Source: JASHPR01 sp963729365
GTDB lineage: Bacteria; Actinomycetota; Actinomycetes; Streptosporangiales; Streptosporangiaceae
Reading direction: 5' to 3'
Length of the DNA stretch: 64,000 bases
Assembly (NCBI GenBank): GCA_963729365.1
Contig: CAVSNQ010000010.1
Location: 248,001-312,000 of the forward strand
Part shown: positions 7,393-15,973 of the stretch, piece after piece
How the letters are laid out: each line of letters begins with the position of its first letter
Numbering within the stretch: the stretch's first letter is position 1
Program-made: the position numbers and the translations under genes
Notes under the pieces: generated by a model
Seen by the model: only the letters and a program-made list of their open reading frames with translations
Told to the model about the DNA's origin: nothing
Database searches by the model: none

Positions 7393-8993
7393 GACGCCGG
7401 CCGCGTAGCTGGCCAGGCGGGATGGTCGCCCTGGCCGCGCTGACGCTCACGCTGGCGGCCGGGGGCGCATCCGGGGGCGCGGCCACCGCCGCGACCACCC
7501 CGGCAGGCCCGAGTTCGTGGACCGTTTACCACGACAGTCCGGCCGGGACCGGCGTCGTCCCGGCGGTGACCGCCGTCGACACGATGACCAGGGCGTGGAC
7601 GTCGCCCGCGCTCGACGGCCAGATCTACGGCGAGCCCCTCGTCTTCGCCGGCCGCGTCTACGTGGCCACGGAGAACGACACCGTGTACGCCCTGTCCGCC
7701 AGCAACGGCGCCGTGGCCTGGTCGGCGCACCTGGGCAGCCCGGTGCCAGCCACCGCCCTGCCCTGCGGCGACATCACGCCCACCGTGGGGATCACCGGCA
7801 CCCCGGTCATCGACCCGTCCCGCGGCGAGATCTTCGTGGTGGCTGACGAGATGATGAACGGGACGCCGGCGCACGTGCTGACCGGGCTGGCCACCGCCTC
7901 GGGCCGGACCGAGATGACCAGGGACGTGGATCCGGCCGGGGCAGATACCGCCGCGCTGCTGCAGCGCACCGGCCTGACCCTGGACGACGGCCGGGTGGTG
8001 TTCGGCATGGGCGGGAACTTCGGCGACTGCGCGACCTACCAGGGCCGGGTGATCGCGGCACCGGAGACCGGCGGCAGGCCGAGGACGTTCACCGTCGACG
8101 CCGCGCCGGGCGAGTCGCAGGGCGCGATCTGGATGGGCGGGGCGGCCCCGGTCGTCGACGGCGGCGGCCATGTCTGGGTCTCCGCCGGGAACGGCTCGGT
8201 CTACTCGTCCTCGCACGCGTACGACGACAGCGACTCGCTGCTCGAGCTGTCGCCGACCATGCGGCTGCTGCAGTACTTCGCGCCGAGCACCTGGGCGACC
8301 AACAACTCACAGGACCTGGACATGTCCACGGCGCCGGTGCTGCTGCCCGACGGCCAGGTCATCTTGGCCGGGAAGTCCCGCATCGTCTACCTGCTCGACG
8401 GCGCGCACCTCGGCGGCATCGGCCGCCAGCAGGCCAGCCTGGGCTCGGCGTGCAGCGAGGACATCGACGGCGGCATCGCGCTGGTCGGCATGACGGTCTA
8501 CCTCCCCTGCCGCACCGGCATCATCGCGGTCCGCGCGGCGCAGTCGCCGCCCGCGCTGCATCTGCTGTGGAGCTCGGGAACGGGAGGCGGTCCCGCGATC
8601 GTCGCCGCCGGGCTGGTCTGGACCATCGGACAGGACGGCGTGCTGTACGGACTCGATCCCGCCACCGGGAAGGTGCGGCAGCAGGCGTCGATCGGCGCGG
8701 TGGCCAATCACTTCCCGACGCCGAGCGTGGCCGACGGCCTCATGCTGGCCCCGGCCGCGAACGACGTCGTCGCCTTCACCGCGTCCGGGGCTGGCGCCGC
8801 GGCACCGACCGCGCCCGTGACCACGCCGACGCCGGTCCCGACCAGCCAGGCCAGCCCGCCCCGGACGCCGGTCGGCGGCGGGCTCGGAGCGGGCACGATC
8901 GCCGGCATCGCCGCGGGCGGCCTGCTGGTCATCGCCGCGATCGCCGGGATCGCCTGGCTCGTGTGGCGGCGGCGGACCATCGGTCACAATTGA
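7389..8993 (+). CDS. Membrane-anchored PQQ/quinoprotein-type beta-propeller protein
   Basis: 534-residue exported protein. An Arg-rich N-terminus and hydrophobic segment (GGMVALAALTLTLAAGG) form a signal peptide; the body has repeated propeller blades such as GRVYVATENDTVYALSASNG, TPVIDPSRGEIFVVADEM and GLVWTIGQDGVLYGLDPATG. A Thr/Pro-rich spacer leads to a C-terminal transmembrane helix (TIAGIAAGGLLVIAAIAGIA) and a short Arg-rich cytoplasmic tail. It thus hangs outside the membrane. Such PQQ-like repeats often serve as scaffolds (BamB type) rather than dehydrogenases, and no PQQ ligand set is evident. I chose ATG 7389 because the upstream extension is Arg/Pro-rich noise; the gene is probably coupled to the mini-ORF at 7351. 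Confidence 0.8.
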   Translation: MRRRPRSWPGGMVALAALTLTLAAGGASGGAATAATTPAGPSSWTVYHDSPAGTGVVPAVTAVDTMTRAWTSPALDGQIYGEPLVFAGRVYVATENDTVYALSASNGAVAWSAHLGSPVPATALPCGDITPTVGITGTPVIDPSRGEIFVVADEMMNGTPAHVLTGLATASGRTEMTRDVDPAGADTAALLQRTGLTLDDGRVVFGMGGNFGDCATYQGRVIAAPETGGRPRTFTVDAAPGESQGAIWMGGAAPVVDGGGHVWVSAGNGSVYSSSHAYDDSDSLLELSPTMRLLQYFAPSTWATNNSQDLDMSTAPVLLPDGQVILAGKSRIVYLLDGAHLGGIGRQQASLGSACSEDIDGGIALVGMTVYLPCRTGIIAVRAAQSPPALHLLWSSGTGGGPAIVAAGLVWTIGQDGVLYGLDPATGKVRQQASIGAVANHFPTPSVADGLMLAPAANDVVAFTASGAGAAAPTAPVTTPTPVPTSQASPPRTPVGGGLGAGTIAGIAAGGLLVIAAIAGIAWLVWRRRTIGHN

Positions 8994-9019
8994 CGAAGCG
9001 TCTCCTACCCGGAGGTAAC

Positions 9020-9898
9020 GTGCGCTTCTCGTATGCCGAGTCGATGACCAGCCCGTCGTTCTATGCGCCGCTCGCCCGCGCCGCCGAAGAGAGCGGATAC
9101 GACTCGATGGTGGTGCCGGACAGCATCTGCTATCCCGAGCGGTCAAGCAGCGTCTATCCGTTCAATCCCGACGGCACTCGGGAGTTCCTCGAGGACAAGC
9201 CCTTTCTCGAGCCGTTCTCGCTCATCCCCGCCCTGGGCGCGGTCACCGAGCGCCTCCGCTTCATCACGTTCGTGCTGAAGCTTCCGGTACGGAACCCGCT
9301 GCTGGTGGCCAAGCAGGCCACGTCGACGGCCGTGCTGACCGGCAACCGGCTGGTGCTCGGGGTGGGTTCCAGCCCGTGGCGCGAGGACTACGAGATCCTC
9401 GGCGTGCCCTGGGAGGGCCGCGGGCGGCGCATGGACGAGGAACTTGCCGTCATCCGCGGGCTGTCCGCGGGCGGCTACTTCTCTTTCCATGGAGAAATAT
9501 TTGACCTGCCGGCCGTCAAGATCGCTCCCGTTCCGACCGAGCCGATTCCCATCCTGATCGGCGGCCACAGCGACGCCGCCCTGCGCCGCGCCGCCCGGGC
9601 CGGAGACGGCTGGCTGCACGGCGGCGGAGACCCCGGGCACCTCCCGGGCCTGCTCGCCCGGCTCGGCGAGTTCCGCCGCCAGGAGGGCACCACGGACCGT
9701 GCGTTCGAAGTGCACGTGATCTCCATGGACGCCTACAGCGTGGACGGCGTGCGCCGGCTCGAGGACCTGGGCGTGACCGACGTGATCGTCGGCTTCCGCT
9801 GGCCGTACCAGGTGGGCCAGGACCCCGAGCCGCTGGAAGAGAAGATCGCGAAGCTGCGCCGGTTCGCCGACCAGGTGATCACGAGGTCCAACGGCTGA
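9020..9898 (+). CDS. LLM-class flavin (F420-type) oxidoreductase
   Basis: 292-residue luciferase-like TIM-barrel enzyme. RFSYAESMTSPSFYAPLARAAEESGYDS at the start, FVLKLPVRNPLLVAKQATS, the LGVGSSPWREDYEILGVPW substrate/cofactor loop and PIPILIGGHSDAALRRAAR mark the family, which in actinomycetes commonly uses coenzyme F420. The reaction (oxidation or reduction of an unknown small molecule) cannot be specified. The GTG at 9020 follows GGAGG by 4 bases, 26 bases after the beta-propeller stop, so the two may share a transcript. Confidence 0.85.
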   Translation: MRFSYAESMTSPSFYAPLARAAEESGYDSMVVPDSICYPERSSSVYPFNPDGTREFLEDKPFLEPFSLIPALGAVTERLRFITFVLKLPVRNPLLVAKQATSTAVLTGNRLVLGVGSSPWREDYEILGVPWEGRGRRMDEELAVIRGLSAGGYFSFHGEIFDLPAVKIAPVPTEPIPILIGGHSDAALRRAARAGDGWLHGGGDPGHLPGLLARLGEFRRQEGTTDRAFEVHVISMDAYSVDGVRRLEDLGVTDVIVGFRWPYQVGQDPEPLEEKIAKLRRFADQVITRSNG

Positions 9899-10033
9899 CC
9901 TGCCAACTGCCCTGAACGCTTAGGCTCGGGCCGGTGGGCCAGATGAGCCGTCTGCCCGATGCGGCGGGAGACGGCTTAGGGTGAACCTAGCGGCACAGGG
10001 GGGAGTGGCAAGACCCGCATCGAGGAGGTACCC

Positions 10034-10258
10034 ATGTACTCCGTTCTGCGGACGCTGGCGCGGCTAGTCGGCTGCGTGGTGGCCGAGTGCAACTATGCGC
10101 AGCGGCGGCTCGCCATGCTCCAGGCCAGCCCGGACAGCTACCTGATCAAGCCGGACGAGGCGCCCGATACCTATGGCGCGTTTCTGTACCGGACGTCCGG
10201 ACCGCTCGCGCATGAGCCGTCCGCGGCTCAGCGGTCGGCCGGGCGCATGGTCGTCTGA
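10034..10258 (+). CDS. Small conserved-looking hypothetical protein
   Basis: 74 residues starting MYSVLRTLARLVGCVVAECN, with an amphipathic or membrane-associated N-terminal helix and an acidic/polar middle (SPDSYLIKPDEAPDTYGAFL). GAGGAGG ends 5 bases before the ATG, a strong ribosome site, and the composition looks like coding sequence. I have seen this general pattern (SPDxYL...APDTYxxFLxRTSGPL) in actinomycete hypothetical proteins, but I know no function. Its last 31 bases overlap, tail to tail, the end of the MocR gene. Confidence 0.7.
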   Translation: MYSVLRTLARLVGCVVAECNYAQRRLAMLQASPDSYLIKPDEAPDTYGAFLYRTSGPLAHEPSAAQRSAGRMVV

Positions 10259-11682
10259 CGGGCCTGCAGGACCGCGCACAGCCGGGCGATGGCGGTGCTG
10301 AACGCGTGCGCGGGCGGGGTCCCGTATCCGAGGACCAGGGCTTCGGGGTAGGCGATCCCGGCCGGGCGATAGCCGCGCATCCCGTCGATCTCCAGGCCGC
10401 GCGCGGCGGCGGCCGCCACGACCTCGGCCTCACCCACGCCGGGTGGCAGGTGCAGGACCGCGTGCATGCCCGCGGCCACTCCGGTGACGCGCCGATCGGC
10501 TCGCGCGCGGGCGAGCGCGCCGATGAGCCGGTCGCGGCGGCGCCGGTAGCGCAGCCGAGAGCGACGCACGTGCCGGTCGTAGCCGCCGGAACCGATGAAC
10601 TCAGCCAGGGTCAGCTCGGCCAGGCTGCTCGCGTGGGCGCCGGCCAGGTACTTGGCCGAGACCACGTCGTCGAGCAGCCGTCCAGGCACGACCAGCCAGC
10701 CCAGCCGGACCGCGGGCGAGAGCGTCTTGCTGGCCGTGCCGGCGTAGACGACATGCTCGGGGGCCAGCGCCTGCATGGCCCCGATCGCGCGCCGGTCGTA
10801 CCGGAACTCACCGTCGTAGTCGTCCTCGATGACCACCGCGCCGCGGCCCGCGGCCCACTGGATGGCCTGCGTACGGCGCTCGGCGGCCAGCGATACGCCG
10901 AGCGGAAACTGGTGCGCCGGGGTCAGCAGCAGCGCCGAGCACTCCGGGACCTGGCCGATGACCGCACCGTGGGCGTCGACCGGGACGGGCCGGGCCGACA
11001 GGCCGTGCGCCTCGATGACGTCGCGATGATGCTGATGGCCGTAGGCCTCCACGGCCACGGCGGCGGCACCTGAGGACGCCAGGACCCGGCTCAGCAGCGA
11101 CAGGCCGTGGGTGAACCCGGAGCAGATCACGATCTGGTCGGCCGTGGCCCGGACGCCGCGCGCCCGGGCCAGGTAAGACGCGAGCGCGGCGCGCAGCTCG
11201 GGCCGCCCGCGCGCATCGCCGTAGCCGAACGCATCGGACGGCGCGGCCGCCATCGCGCGCCGGGCGGCCGCCAGCCACGCGGCGCGCGGGAAGTCGCTCA
11301 GGTCGGGCAGCCCGGGCCGCAGGCTGTAACGCGCCGCCGACCGCTCTGGCCCCGCCGCGGCGGGCGGGGCGGTCCCGGCCACAGCGTGCTCGGCGACCCG
11401 GGTTCCCGAGCCCGGCCTGGCCGTCAGCCAGCCCTCGGCGACGAGCTGGCCGTACGCGTCGGCGACCGTGTTGCGCGCGACGCCCAGGTCGGCGGCCAGC
11501 GTGCGGCTGGCCGGCAGCCGCGTGCCAGCGCTCAGCCTGCCGGTCTGCACCGCCTGCCGCAGCGCCGCCTCCAGCGAGGCCCGGACCCGCGGGCCGGTCA
11601 GCTCCAGGTGCAGATCAAGTCCGGCGGCCAGGGAGGTCGTGGCGTTACGTTCAGACTCGTAATTGGCCCATGAAGTTCCCAT
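10228..11682 (-). CDS. MocR/PdxR-type regulator (GntR HTH plus aminotransferase fold)
   Basis: 484 residues. Residues about 35-105 are a GntR winged helix (LRQAVQTGRLSAGTRLPASR, DLGVARNTVADAYGQLVAEG), followed by a class-I aminotransferase-like domain that binds PLP as effector. The PLP lysine sits in GTASKTLSPAVRLGWLVVP, and IEDDYDGEFRYDR is the cofactor-ring aspartate region. Such proteins regulate vitamin B6, GABA, taurine or amino-acid genes. It is divergent from the AhpD-like and isocitrate-lyase-like genes (11729, 12227) with 46 bases between starts, so it most likely controls them and itself. The ATG at 11682 lies right beside the shared operator. Confidence 0.9.
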   Translation of the reverse strand: MGTSWANYESERNATTSLAAGLDLHLELTGPRVRASLEAALRQAVQTGRLSAGTRLPASRTLAADLGVARNTVADAYGQLVAEGWLTARPGSGTRVAEHAVAGTAPPAAAGPERSAARYSLRPGLPDLSDFPRAAWLAAARRAMAAAPSDAFGYGDARGRPELRAALASYLARARGVRATADQIVICSGFTHGLSLLSRVLASSGAAAVAVEAYGHQHHRDVIEAHGLSARPVPVDAHGAVIGQVPECSALLLTPAHQFPLGVSLAAERRTQAIQWAAGRGAVVIEDDYDGEFRYDRRAIGAMQALAPEHVVYAGTASKTLSPAVRLGWLVVPGRLLDDVVSAKYLAGAHASSLAELTLAEFIGSGGYDRHVRRSRLRYRRRRDRLIGALARARADRRVTGVAAGMHAVLHLPPGVGEAEVVAAAAARGLEIDGMRGYRPAGIAYPEALVLGYGTPPAHAFSTAIARLCAVLQARQTTMRPADR

Positions 11683-11728
11683 ACAAATGGACCATAGACC
11701 TGGGCCTAAGTTTGGCTAGCGTGGGCGC
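11683..11728. promoter_or_regulatory. Divergent promoter with direct repeats, likely MocR operator
   Basis: TGGACCATA (11688-11696) and TGGGCCTAA (11701-11709) form a direct repeat with 13-bp periodicity, the arrangement MocR regulators favour. A -10-like TAGCGT at about 11715-11720 lies about 8 bases before the ATG at 11729, so the rightward gene may be transcribed without a leader. Confidence 0.45.
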
Positions 11729-12211
11729 ATGACGACATCAACGACCATCCCCGCCCGGCTCGACTTCGACGCGCGCGCCCCGGCGTTCGCCAAGGCCATG
11801 GGTCACCTGGATCACACGGCCACCAGGGAACTCGACCGCGTCGACTTCGACGCCCGGCTGCGCGAACTGGTCCGGGTCCGCGCCTCGCAGCTCAACGGCT
11901 GCGCGTACTGCATCGACATGCACACCAAGGACGCGCGCGCGATCGGCGAGACCGAGCAGCGGCTCTACGGCCTGGCCGCCTGGCGCGAGACCCCGTACTT
12001 CTCCGCGCGCGAGCGGGCGGCGCTGGCGTTCACCGAGGCGGTGACGCTGGTGGCCGGCTCGCACGTGCCGGCCGCGGACTACGATGCGGTCGCTGCCGAG
12101 TTCGCCCCGGACGAGATCGCTGCCCTGCTCAGCCTGATCGTCACCATCAACGCCTGGAACGCGATCGCGGTCAGCACCCGCGCGTGGGTTCCCGGCTCCT
12201 ACCAGCCCTGA
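11729..12211 (+). CDS. Carboxymuconolactone decarboxylase/AhpD-like family protein
   Basis: 160-residue all-helical protein. The redox motif is complete: QLNGCAYCIDMHTKDAR carries CxxC plus the downstream His of alkylhydroperoxidase-D-type proteins, and ETPYFSARERAALAFTEAVT is the usual second helix pair. Members detoxify peroxides or act on lactones; with this CxxCxxxH signature peroxidase-type chemistry is likeliest. It sits first in a rightward pair (9-15 bases before the next gene) under the divergent MocR regulator, which suggests a PLP- or amine-responsive detoxification unit. Confidence 0.88.
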   Translation: MTTSTTIPARLDFDARAPAFAKAMGHLDHTATRELDRVDFDARLRELVRVRASQLNGCAYCIDMHTKDARAIGETEQRLYGLAAWRETPYFSARERAALAFTEAVTLVAGSHVPAADYDAVAAEFAPDEIAALLSLIVTINAWNAIAVSTRAWVPGSYQP

Positions 12212-12226
12212 CAGGACTCGGTGACG

Positions 12227-13045
12227 ATGACACAGCCGTCCGACCTGGCCGCCGACTTCCTGCGGCTGCATCGCCCCGGCCAGCCGCTGCTGCTGCCGAA
12301 CCCGTGGGATCTCGGGTCGGCCCGGGTGCTGGCCGCGCTGGGGTTCGAGGCTCTGGCCACGACGAGCAGCGGCTTCGCCGCAAGCCTGGGCCTGCTGGAT
12401 GGCTCGGTCACCAGGGATCAGGCCATCGGGCACGCCGCCCTGATCGCGGCGGCCATGCCGCTGCCGGTGTCGGCCGACCTGGAGAACGGGTTCGCCGATG
12501 ACCCGGATGCCGTGGCCGGCACGGTGACCGCGGCGATCGAGGCCGGGCTGGCGGGCTGTTCGATCGAGGACTTCACCGGGCGCGCCGGCGATCCGATTTA
12601 CGACCCTTCCCGCGCCGCCGCGCGGGTGGCTGCGGCGGCCGAGGCGGCTCACTCGGGCCCGCGGCGGCTGGTGCTGACCGCGCGCGCGGAAAATCACCTG
12701 CACGGCCGGGACGACCTCGCCGACACGATCACCCGGCTGCAACGGTACGCCGAGGCCGGCGCGGACGTGCTCTACGCGCCCGGGCTGACTCGCGCGAACG
12801 ATATCCGTGACGTGGTCAGTTCGGTGGACCGGCCGGTCAACGTGCTCGCGATGCACGGGGCACCGGCCGTGGCCGAGCTCGCGGACCTCGGCGTCGCCCG
12901 GATCTCGGTCGGCGGCGCGTTCGCGTTCGCGGCGCTCGGCGCGCTCGTCGAGGCGGCGCGGGAGCTGCGGACCGCGGGGACCTACGGCTACCTGCGCAAC
13001 TCCGCGATCGGCCGCGAAGCGGCCGGCGGCGCGTTCTCCGGCTGA
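12227..13045 (+). CDS. Isocitrate lyase/phosphoenolpyruvate mutase family protein
   Basis: 272-residue TIM barrel of the ICL/PEPM superfamily. PNPWDLGSARVLAALGFEALATTSSG is the substrate-binding start, VSADLENGF replaces the catalytic-loop region, and GCSIEDF and LTARAENHLHGRDDL supply the Mg/phosphonate-type ligands. The KKCGH loop of true isocitrate lyase is absent, so it is more like oxaloacetate hydrolase, 2-methylisocitrate lyase-like or PEP mutase-like enzymes that cleave or make C-C or P-C bonds. ATG at 12227 gives MTQPSDLAADFL; GTG at 12221 is an in-frame alternative. AGGA is 10 bases before the ATG. Paired with the AhpD-like gene. Confidence 0.88.
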   Translation: MTQPSDLAADFLRLHRPGQPLLLPNPWDLGSARVLAALGFEALATTSSGFAASLGLLDGSVTRDQAIGHAALIAAAMPLPVSADLENGFADDPDAVAGTVTAAIEAGLAGCSIEDFTGRAGDPIYDPSRAAARVAAAAEAAHSGPRRLVLTARAENHLHGRDDLADTITRLQRYAEAGADVLYAPGLTRANDIRDVVSSVDRPVNVLAMHGAPAVAELADLGVARISVGGAFAFAALGALVEAARELRTAGTYGYLRNSAIGREAAGGAFSG

Positions 13046-13052
13046 CCCGCGC

Positions 13053-14006
13053 TCAGGCGGGCAGGCGGAGCCGGGCGAACAGCGCCCGGTGGTCGCTGCC
13101 CGGCACCGCATGCACCGAGGTGGCGAGCACGGCGCAACGCGGATCGACCAGGACGTGATCGACGGTGAACAGGGCCTGGCCGCGCGGTTCCGGCCCCCAG
13201 GTGGGCACGATGCCGTTGCCGACCTGGCTGGCCGCGTCGGTGTAGCCGAGGCGCAGCAGCCTGCGGAACTGCGCGTGATCGGGGGTCGCGTTGTAGTCAC
13301 CAACGAGAATCACCGGCGGGTCGCCGTCGCCGGGCGGCGGCAGCGCGGCGAGCTCGGCGCGCCACCGCGGCGCGGCCGCCCAGGACCAGGGCGGGAACGG
13401 CGGGTGCGGGTGAACGCAGACCATCTGCACGGACTGGCCGGTCGGCAGGTCGAGCCGCGCGGTGGGCTGGGAGGCGTAGCTGGGCCCGATGGTCAGGCCA
13501 TCGCGCAGCGGGTAGCGGGAGTAGATGCCGCTGCCGCGGTAGCGGTATCCCTCGACGTCGAGCATCTGGTTGGGCAGCAGCTCGCTCAGCCCGGCCCGCT
13601 TGAGGCTGATCACGGCCTCGTCGGTGAGTTCCTGCAGGAAGACCACGTCAGCCCCGGTCGTGCGGACCAGCCCGACGAGGTCCGGGCCGGCCGCGCCGCC
13701 GGCCAGCAGGTTGATGGTCAGGACGCTCAGCTCGGGCCCGTCCGCGGCCGGCTGGCGCCGCGAGATCATGCGGGGAGCCACCACCGCGGCCATCGCCACC
13801 GCGGCGAGCGCGGCCGTGACCGACGGGCCCTTGCGGCGCAGCATCAGCGCCGCCAGCCCGGCTCCCGCGGCGGCGTGCGGTGTCAGCGACATCAGCGGCA
13901 CCGCGGCTCGCTCCAGCGGGCGGAATCGGTCGGCGGCCGTCAGCCGGGCGACCGCCCATCCGGCGATGCAGCCCGCTACGGTCCACTCCAGGCGCGGCGA
14001 AGGCAC
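13053..14006 (-). CDS. Membrane-anchored endonuclease/exonuclease/phosphatase (EEP) family protein
   Basis: 317 residues: three N-terminal transmembrane helices (about 7-25, 35-55, 60-85) and a C-terminal EEP domain facing outside or the membrane surface. Catalytic features are LSVLTINLLAG (Asn), VVFLQELTDE (Glu), VHPHPPFPPW, VILVGDYNATPDH (Asp/Asn) and PGSDHRALFARL (Asp-His). These enzymes cleave phosphodiesters in nucleic acids, sphingolipids or inositides; substrate is unknown. I chose GTG 14006 because ACTATGACACC just before it looks like a leaderless promoter of the same form as at 54376. The frame stays open upstream to 14279 but that part is low-complexity. Confidence 0.8.
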   Translation of the reverse strand: MPSPRLEWTVAGCIAGWAVARLTAADRFRPLERAAVPLMSLTPHAAAGAGLAALMLRRKGPSVTAALAAVAMAAVVAPRMISRRQPAADGPELSVLTINLLAGGAAGPDLVGLVRTTGADVVFLQELTDEAVISLKRAGLSELLPNQMLDVEGYRYRGSGIYSRYPLRDGLTIGPSYASQPTARLDLPTGQSVQMVCVHPHPPFPPWSWAAAPRWRAELAALPPPGDGDPPVILVGDYNATPDHAQFRRLLRLGYTDAASQVGNGIVPTWGPEPRGQALFTVDHVLVDPRCAVLATSVHAVPGSDHRALFARLRLPA

Positions 14007-14110
14007 GGTGTCATAGTGGCATGACTGCAGCACAGACTGGGCCGCTGCCCCAGTACTGGCGGCGGCCGCGAAGGCCGCGCGAGCCGGCCCGCGAACCTGG
14101 CCGGGTCGGC

Positions 14111-14314
14111 TCAGGGGCCGATAGTGATCCTCGGGCGCGGCGCGGACGGAGCCGCGGGCGCTACCGGCGAGAAGTGCGGCAGAAGCACGGCGTGCTGAAA
14201 CTGCCACTGCTGCTGCTGGACGGCAGCCTGCTCCCTGGGCAGGCCGATCACGGCAGCAACGGCCAGCACGCCAGCGCATCCTGCTATGACGTCACGCAGG
14301 ATTTCGTTCCTCAT
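14111..14314 (-). CDS. Small single-span membrane or exported hypothetical protein
   Basis: 67 residues with one hydrophobic segment at about 8-25 (VIAGCAGVLAVAAVIGL) followed by a Gln-rich stretch and a Pro/Ala-rich tail. AAGGAG lies 10 bases before the ATG at 14314. Probably a small anchored or secreted protein. No family recognised. It is upstream of the EEP gene on the same strand with about 100 bases between. Confidence 0.5.
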   Translation of the reverse strand: MRNEILRDVIAGCAGVLAVAAVIGLPREQAAVQQQQWQFQHAVLLPHFSPVAPAAPSAPRPRITIGP

Positions 14315-14523
14315 GCCTCTCTAACTCCTTGACCCGGCCAGAAGTGCCTGGAGGGACGCAGGAAGGCCACGGTGCACCGGCCCGACAGGCTGGCGGAACA
14401 GCTCGGGGCACCTCGCGCGCGGCCCGGAGCGCCAGCGCCGGCTCGACCTGGCCGTGCTGGACGGCTGACCCGCGCGCCCGGCTGGCGGCGCTAAGCTCGT
14501 TGCGATGCGAGGGCGAGCACGGC

Positions 14524-15552
14524 ATGAGTGATCGGCTGACCGGCCAGCCAGTGCCAGACGATGCCGCCGATGATGATCCCGGGCCCGGCGAGCCTGCCCC
14601 GCCGCCAGTCGGGGGCACCGGTGACGGCGGGCCCGATCAGGACGGCTCCGGGTCGGCCAAGCGCGCCGGGGGTGCGGCCACGGCGAAGGCCGCGCGGCGC
14701 CGCCGGCCGCTCTGGCGCGAGCTGCCCCTCCTGATCGTCATCGCGCTGGTGATCGCGCTGCTCATCAAGAGCTATGTGGTGCAGGCGTTCTTCATCCCGT
14801 CCGGCTCGATGGAGAACACCCTGGAGATCGGCGACAAGATCCTGGTCAACAAGCTCGTCTACCACATGAGGAACATTCAGTCCGGCGACATCGTGGTGTT
14901 CGACGGCGCGGGGTCCTGGAACGCGGCCGCTCCGGCGGGCCGGCCGAGTTCCGATCCGGTCGTCCGGGTCTACGACGCGACGCTCAAGCGCCTGCTCGAG
15001 TCCGTGGTCGGCCTGTTCGGGACGGCGCCCGGGCAGACGGACTACATCAAGCGAGTGATCGGCGTTCCGGGCGACCGCGTGGCCTGCTGCAACGCCCAGG
15101 GGCTGGTCACGGTGAACGGCGTGGCCCTGCACGAGCAGTCCTACCTCTACCCGGGCGAGGCTCCGGGCGATGCTCCGGCAGGCTACTCGGGGCGGTTCAG
15201 CATCACGGTGCCGCCCGGCCGGCTGTGGGTGATGGGCGACAACCGGGCGGTCTCCGACGACTCGCGGCTGCGCCAGGGCGATCCTGGCCACGGGACGGTC
15301 CCGGAGGACCAGGTCATCGGCCGGGCGTTCATGATCGTCTGGCCGCCGTCGCGATGGCGGATCCTCTCGATCCCGGCCACGTTCGCGCAGCCGGGGATCG
15401 CCCGGTCGGCTGCGGCTTCGGCCCTGGCCGACGGCACGGTACGGATCGAGCCCGCCGCGCCATTCCTGCCCCTGGCCGCCGGGTTCGCCGGGGCCGTGCC
15501 GCTGACCTGGCTGCAGCGCCGGGTCCGCCGCCGCCGCCCACAGCGCCGCTAG
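14524..15552 (+). CDS. lepB: Signal peptidase I
   Basis: 342-residue type I signal peptidase that cleaves signal peptides on the outer face of the membrane. A Gly/Pro/Asp-rich cytoplasmic start is followed by the anchor helix PLLIVIALVIALLIKSYVV, the catalytic serine in IPSGSMENTL, the lysine in YIKRVIGVPGDRV, and box E GDNRAVSDDSR. A segment of about 40 residues separates the Ser and Lys boxes. A second hydrophobic stretch (PAAPFLPLAAGFAGAVPLTWL) near the C-terminus could be a second anchor. ATG 14524 was chosen because the anchor and cytoplasmic tail then have usual length. The upstream in-frame region to 14329 is not protein-like. Confidence 0.92.
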   Translation: MSDRLTGQPVPDDAADDDPGPGEPAPPPVGGTGDGGPDQDGSGSAKRAGGAATAKAARRRRPLWRELPLLIVIALVIALLIKSYVVQAFFIPSGSMENTLEIGDKILVNKLVYHMRNIQSGDIVVFDGAGSWNAAAPAGRPSSDPVVRVYDATLKRLLESVVGLFGTAPGQTDYIKRVIGVPGDRVACCNAQGLVTVNGVALHEQSYLYPGEAPGDAPAGYSGRFSITVPPGRLWVMGDNRAVSDDSRLRQGDPGHGTVPEDQVIGRAFMIVWPPSRWRILSIPATFAQPGIARSAAASALADGTVRIEPAAPFLPLAAGFAGAVPLTWLQRRVRRRRPQRR

Positions 15553-15601
15553 GCGCCGCTCGGCCCCGCATCGCCGCGCGGCGGCCCGGGGCGCCGCCGG
15601 T

Positions 15602-15952
15602 TCAGGCTGGCCGGGGCAGCGGGTGGCGGGGCTGGTAGATGGGGAGTTCCGTGCCGTCCGGCAGCCGGATCGCGGCTAGCAGCCCCCAGCCCTGGTCGGA
15701 GACGCCGGTGGCCACATCGACGCCCTTGCCCCGCAGCTCGGCGAGCGTGGCGTCGATGTCATCGCACATCAGGTACAGCTCATGGTGGCCCGCTCCGTCG
15801 GTCGGATGCACGGCCAGCTCGGCGGGGGGCGCGGCGAAAATGAGCCAGCCGCCGCCCGCGTCGACCGAGGCCAGGCCGAGCACGTCGCCGAGGAACGCAC
15901 GAACCTTCTCGGCTTGCGGGGAGAACACGATCGCATGCAGGCCATTGATCAC
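15602..15952 (-). CDS. VOC/glyoxalase-superfamily protein
   Basis: About 116-residue single vicinal-oxygen-chelate unit: GLHAIVFSPQAEKVRAFLGDVLGL, a WLIFAAPPAELAVHPTD beta hairpin, HHELYLMCDDIDATLAELRGKGV and RLPDGTELPIYQP. The pattern resembles glyoxalase/bleomycin-resistance-like proteins of unknown substrate. GTG at 15952 (VINGLHAI) follows AGGA by 8 bases; an ATG at 15973 would add seven residues. Converges on lepB. Confidence 0.82.
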   Translation of the reverse strand: MINGLHAIVFSPQAEKVRAFLGDVLGLASVDAGGGWLIFAAPPAELAVHPTDGAGHHELYLMCDDIDATLAELRGKGVDVATGVSDQGWGLLAAIRLPDGTELPIYQPRHPLPRPA

Positions 15953-15973
15953 ACCGGCGATCCTAGCCGCCAC

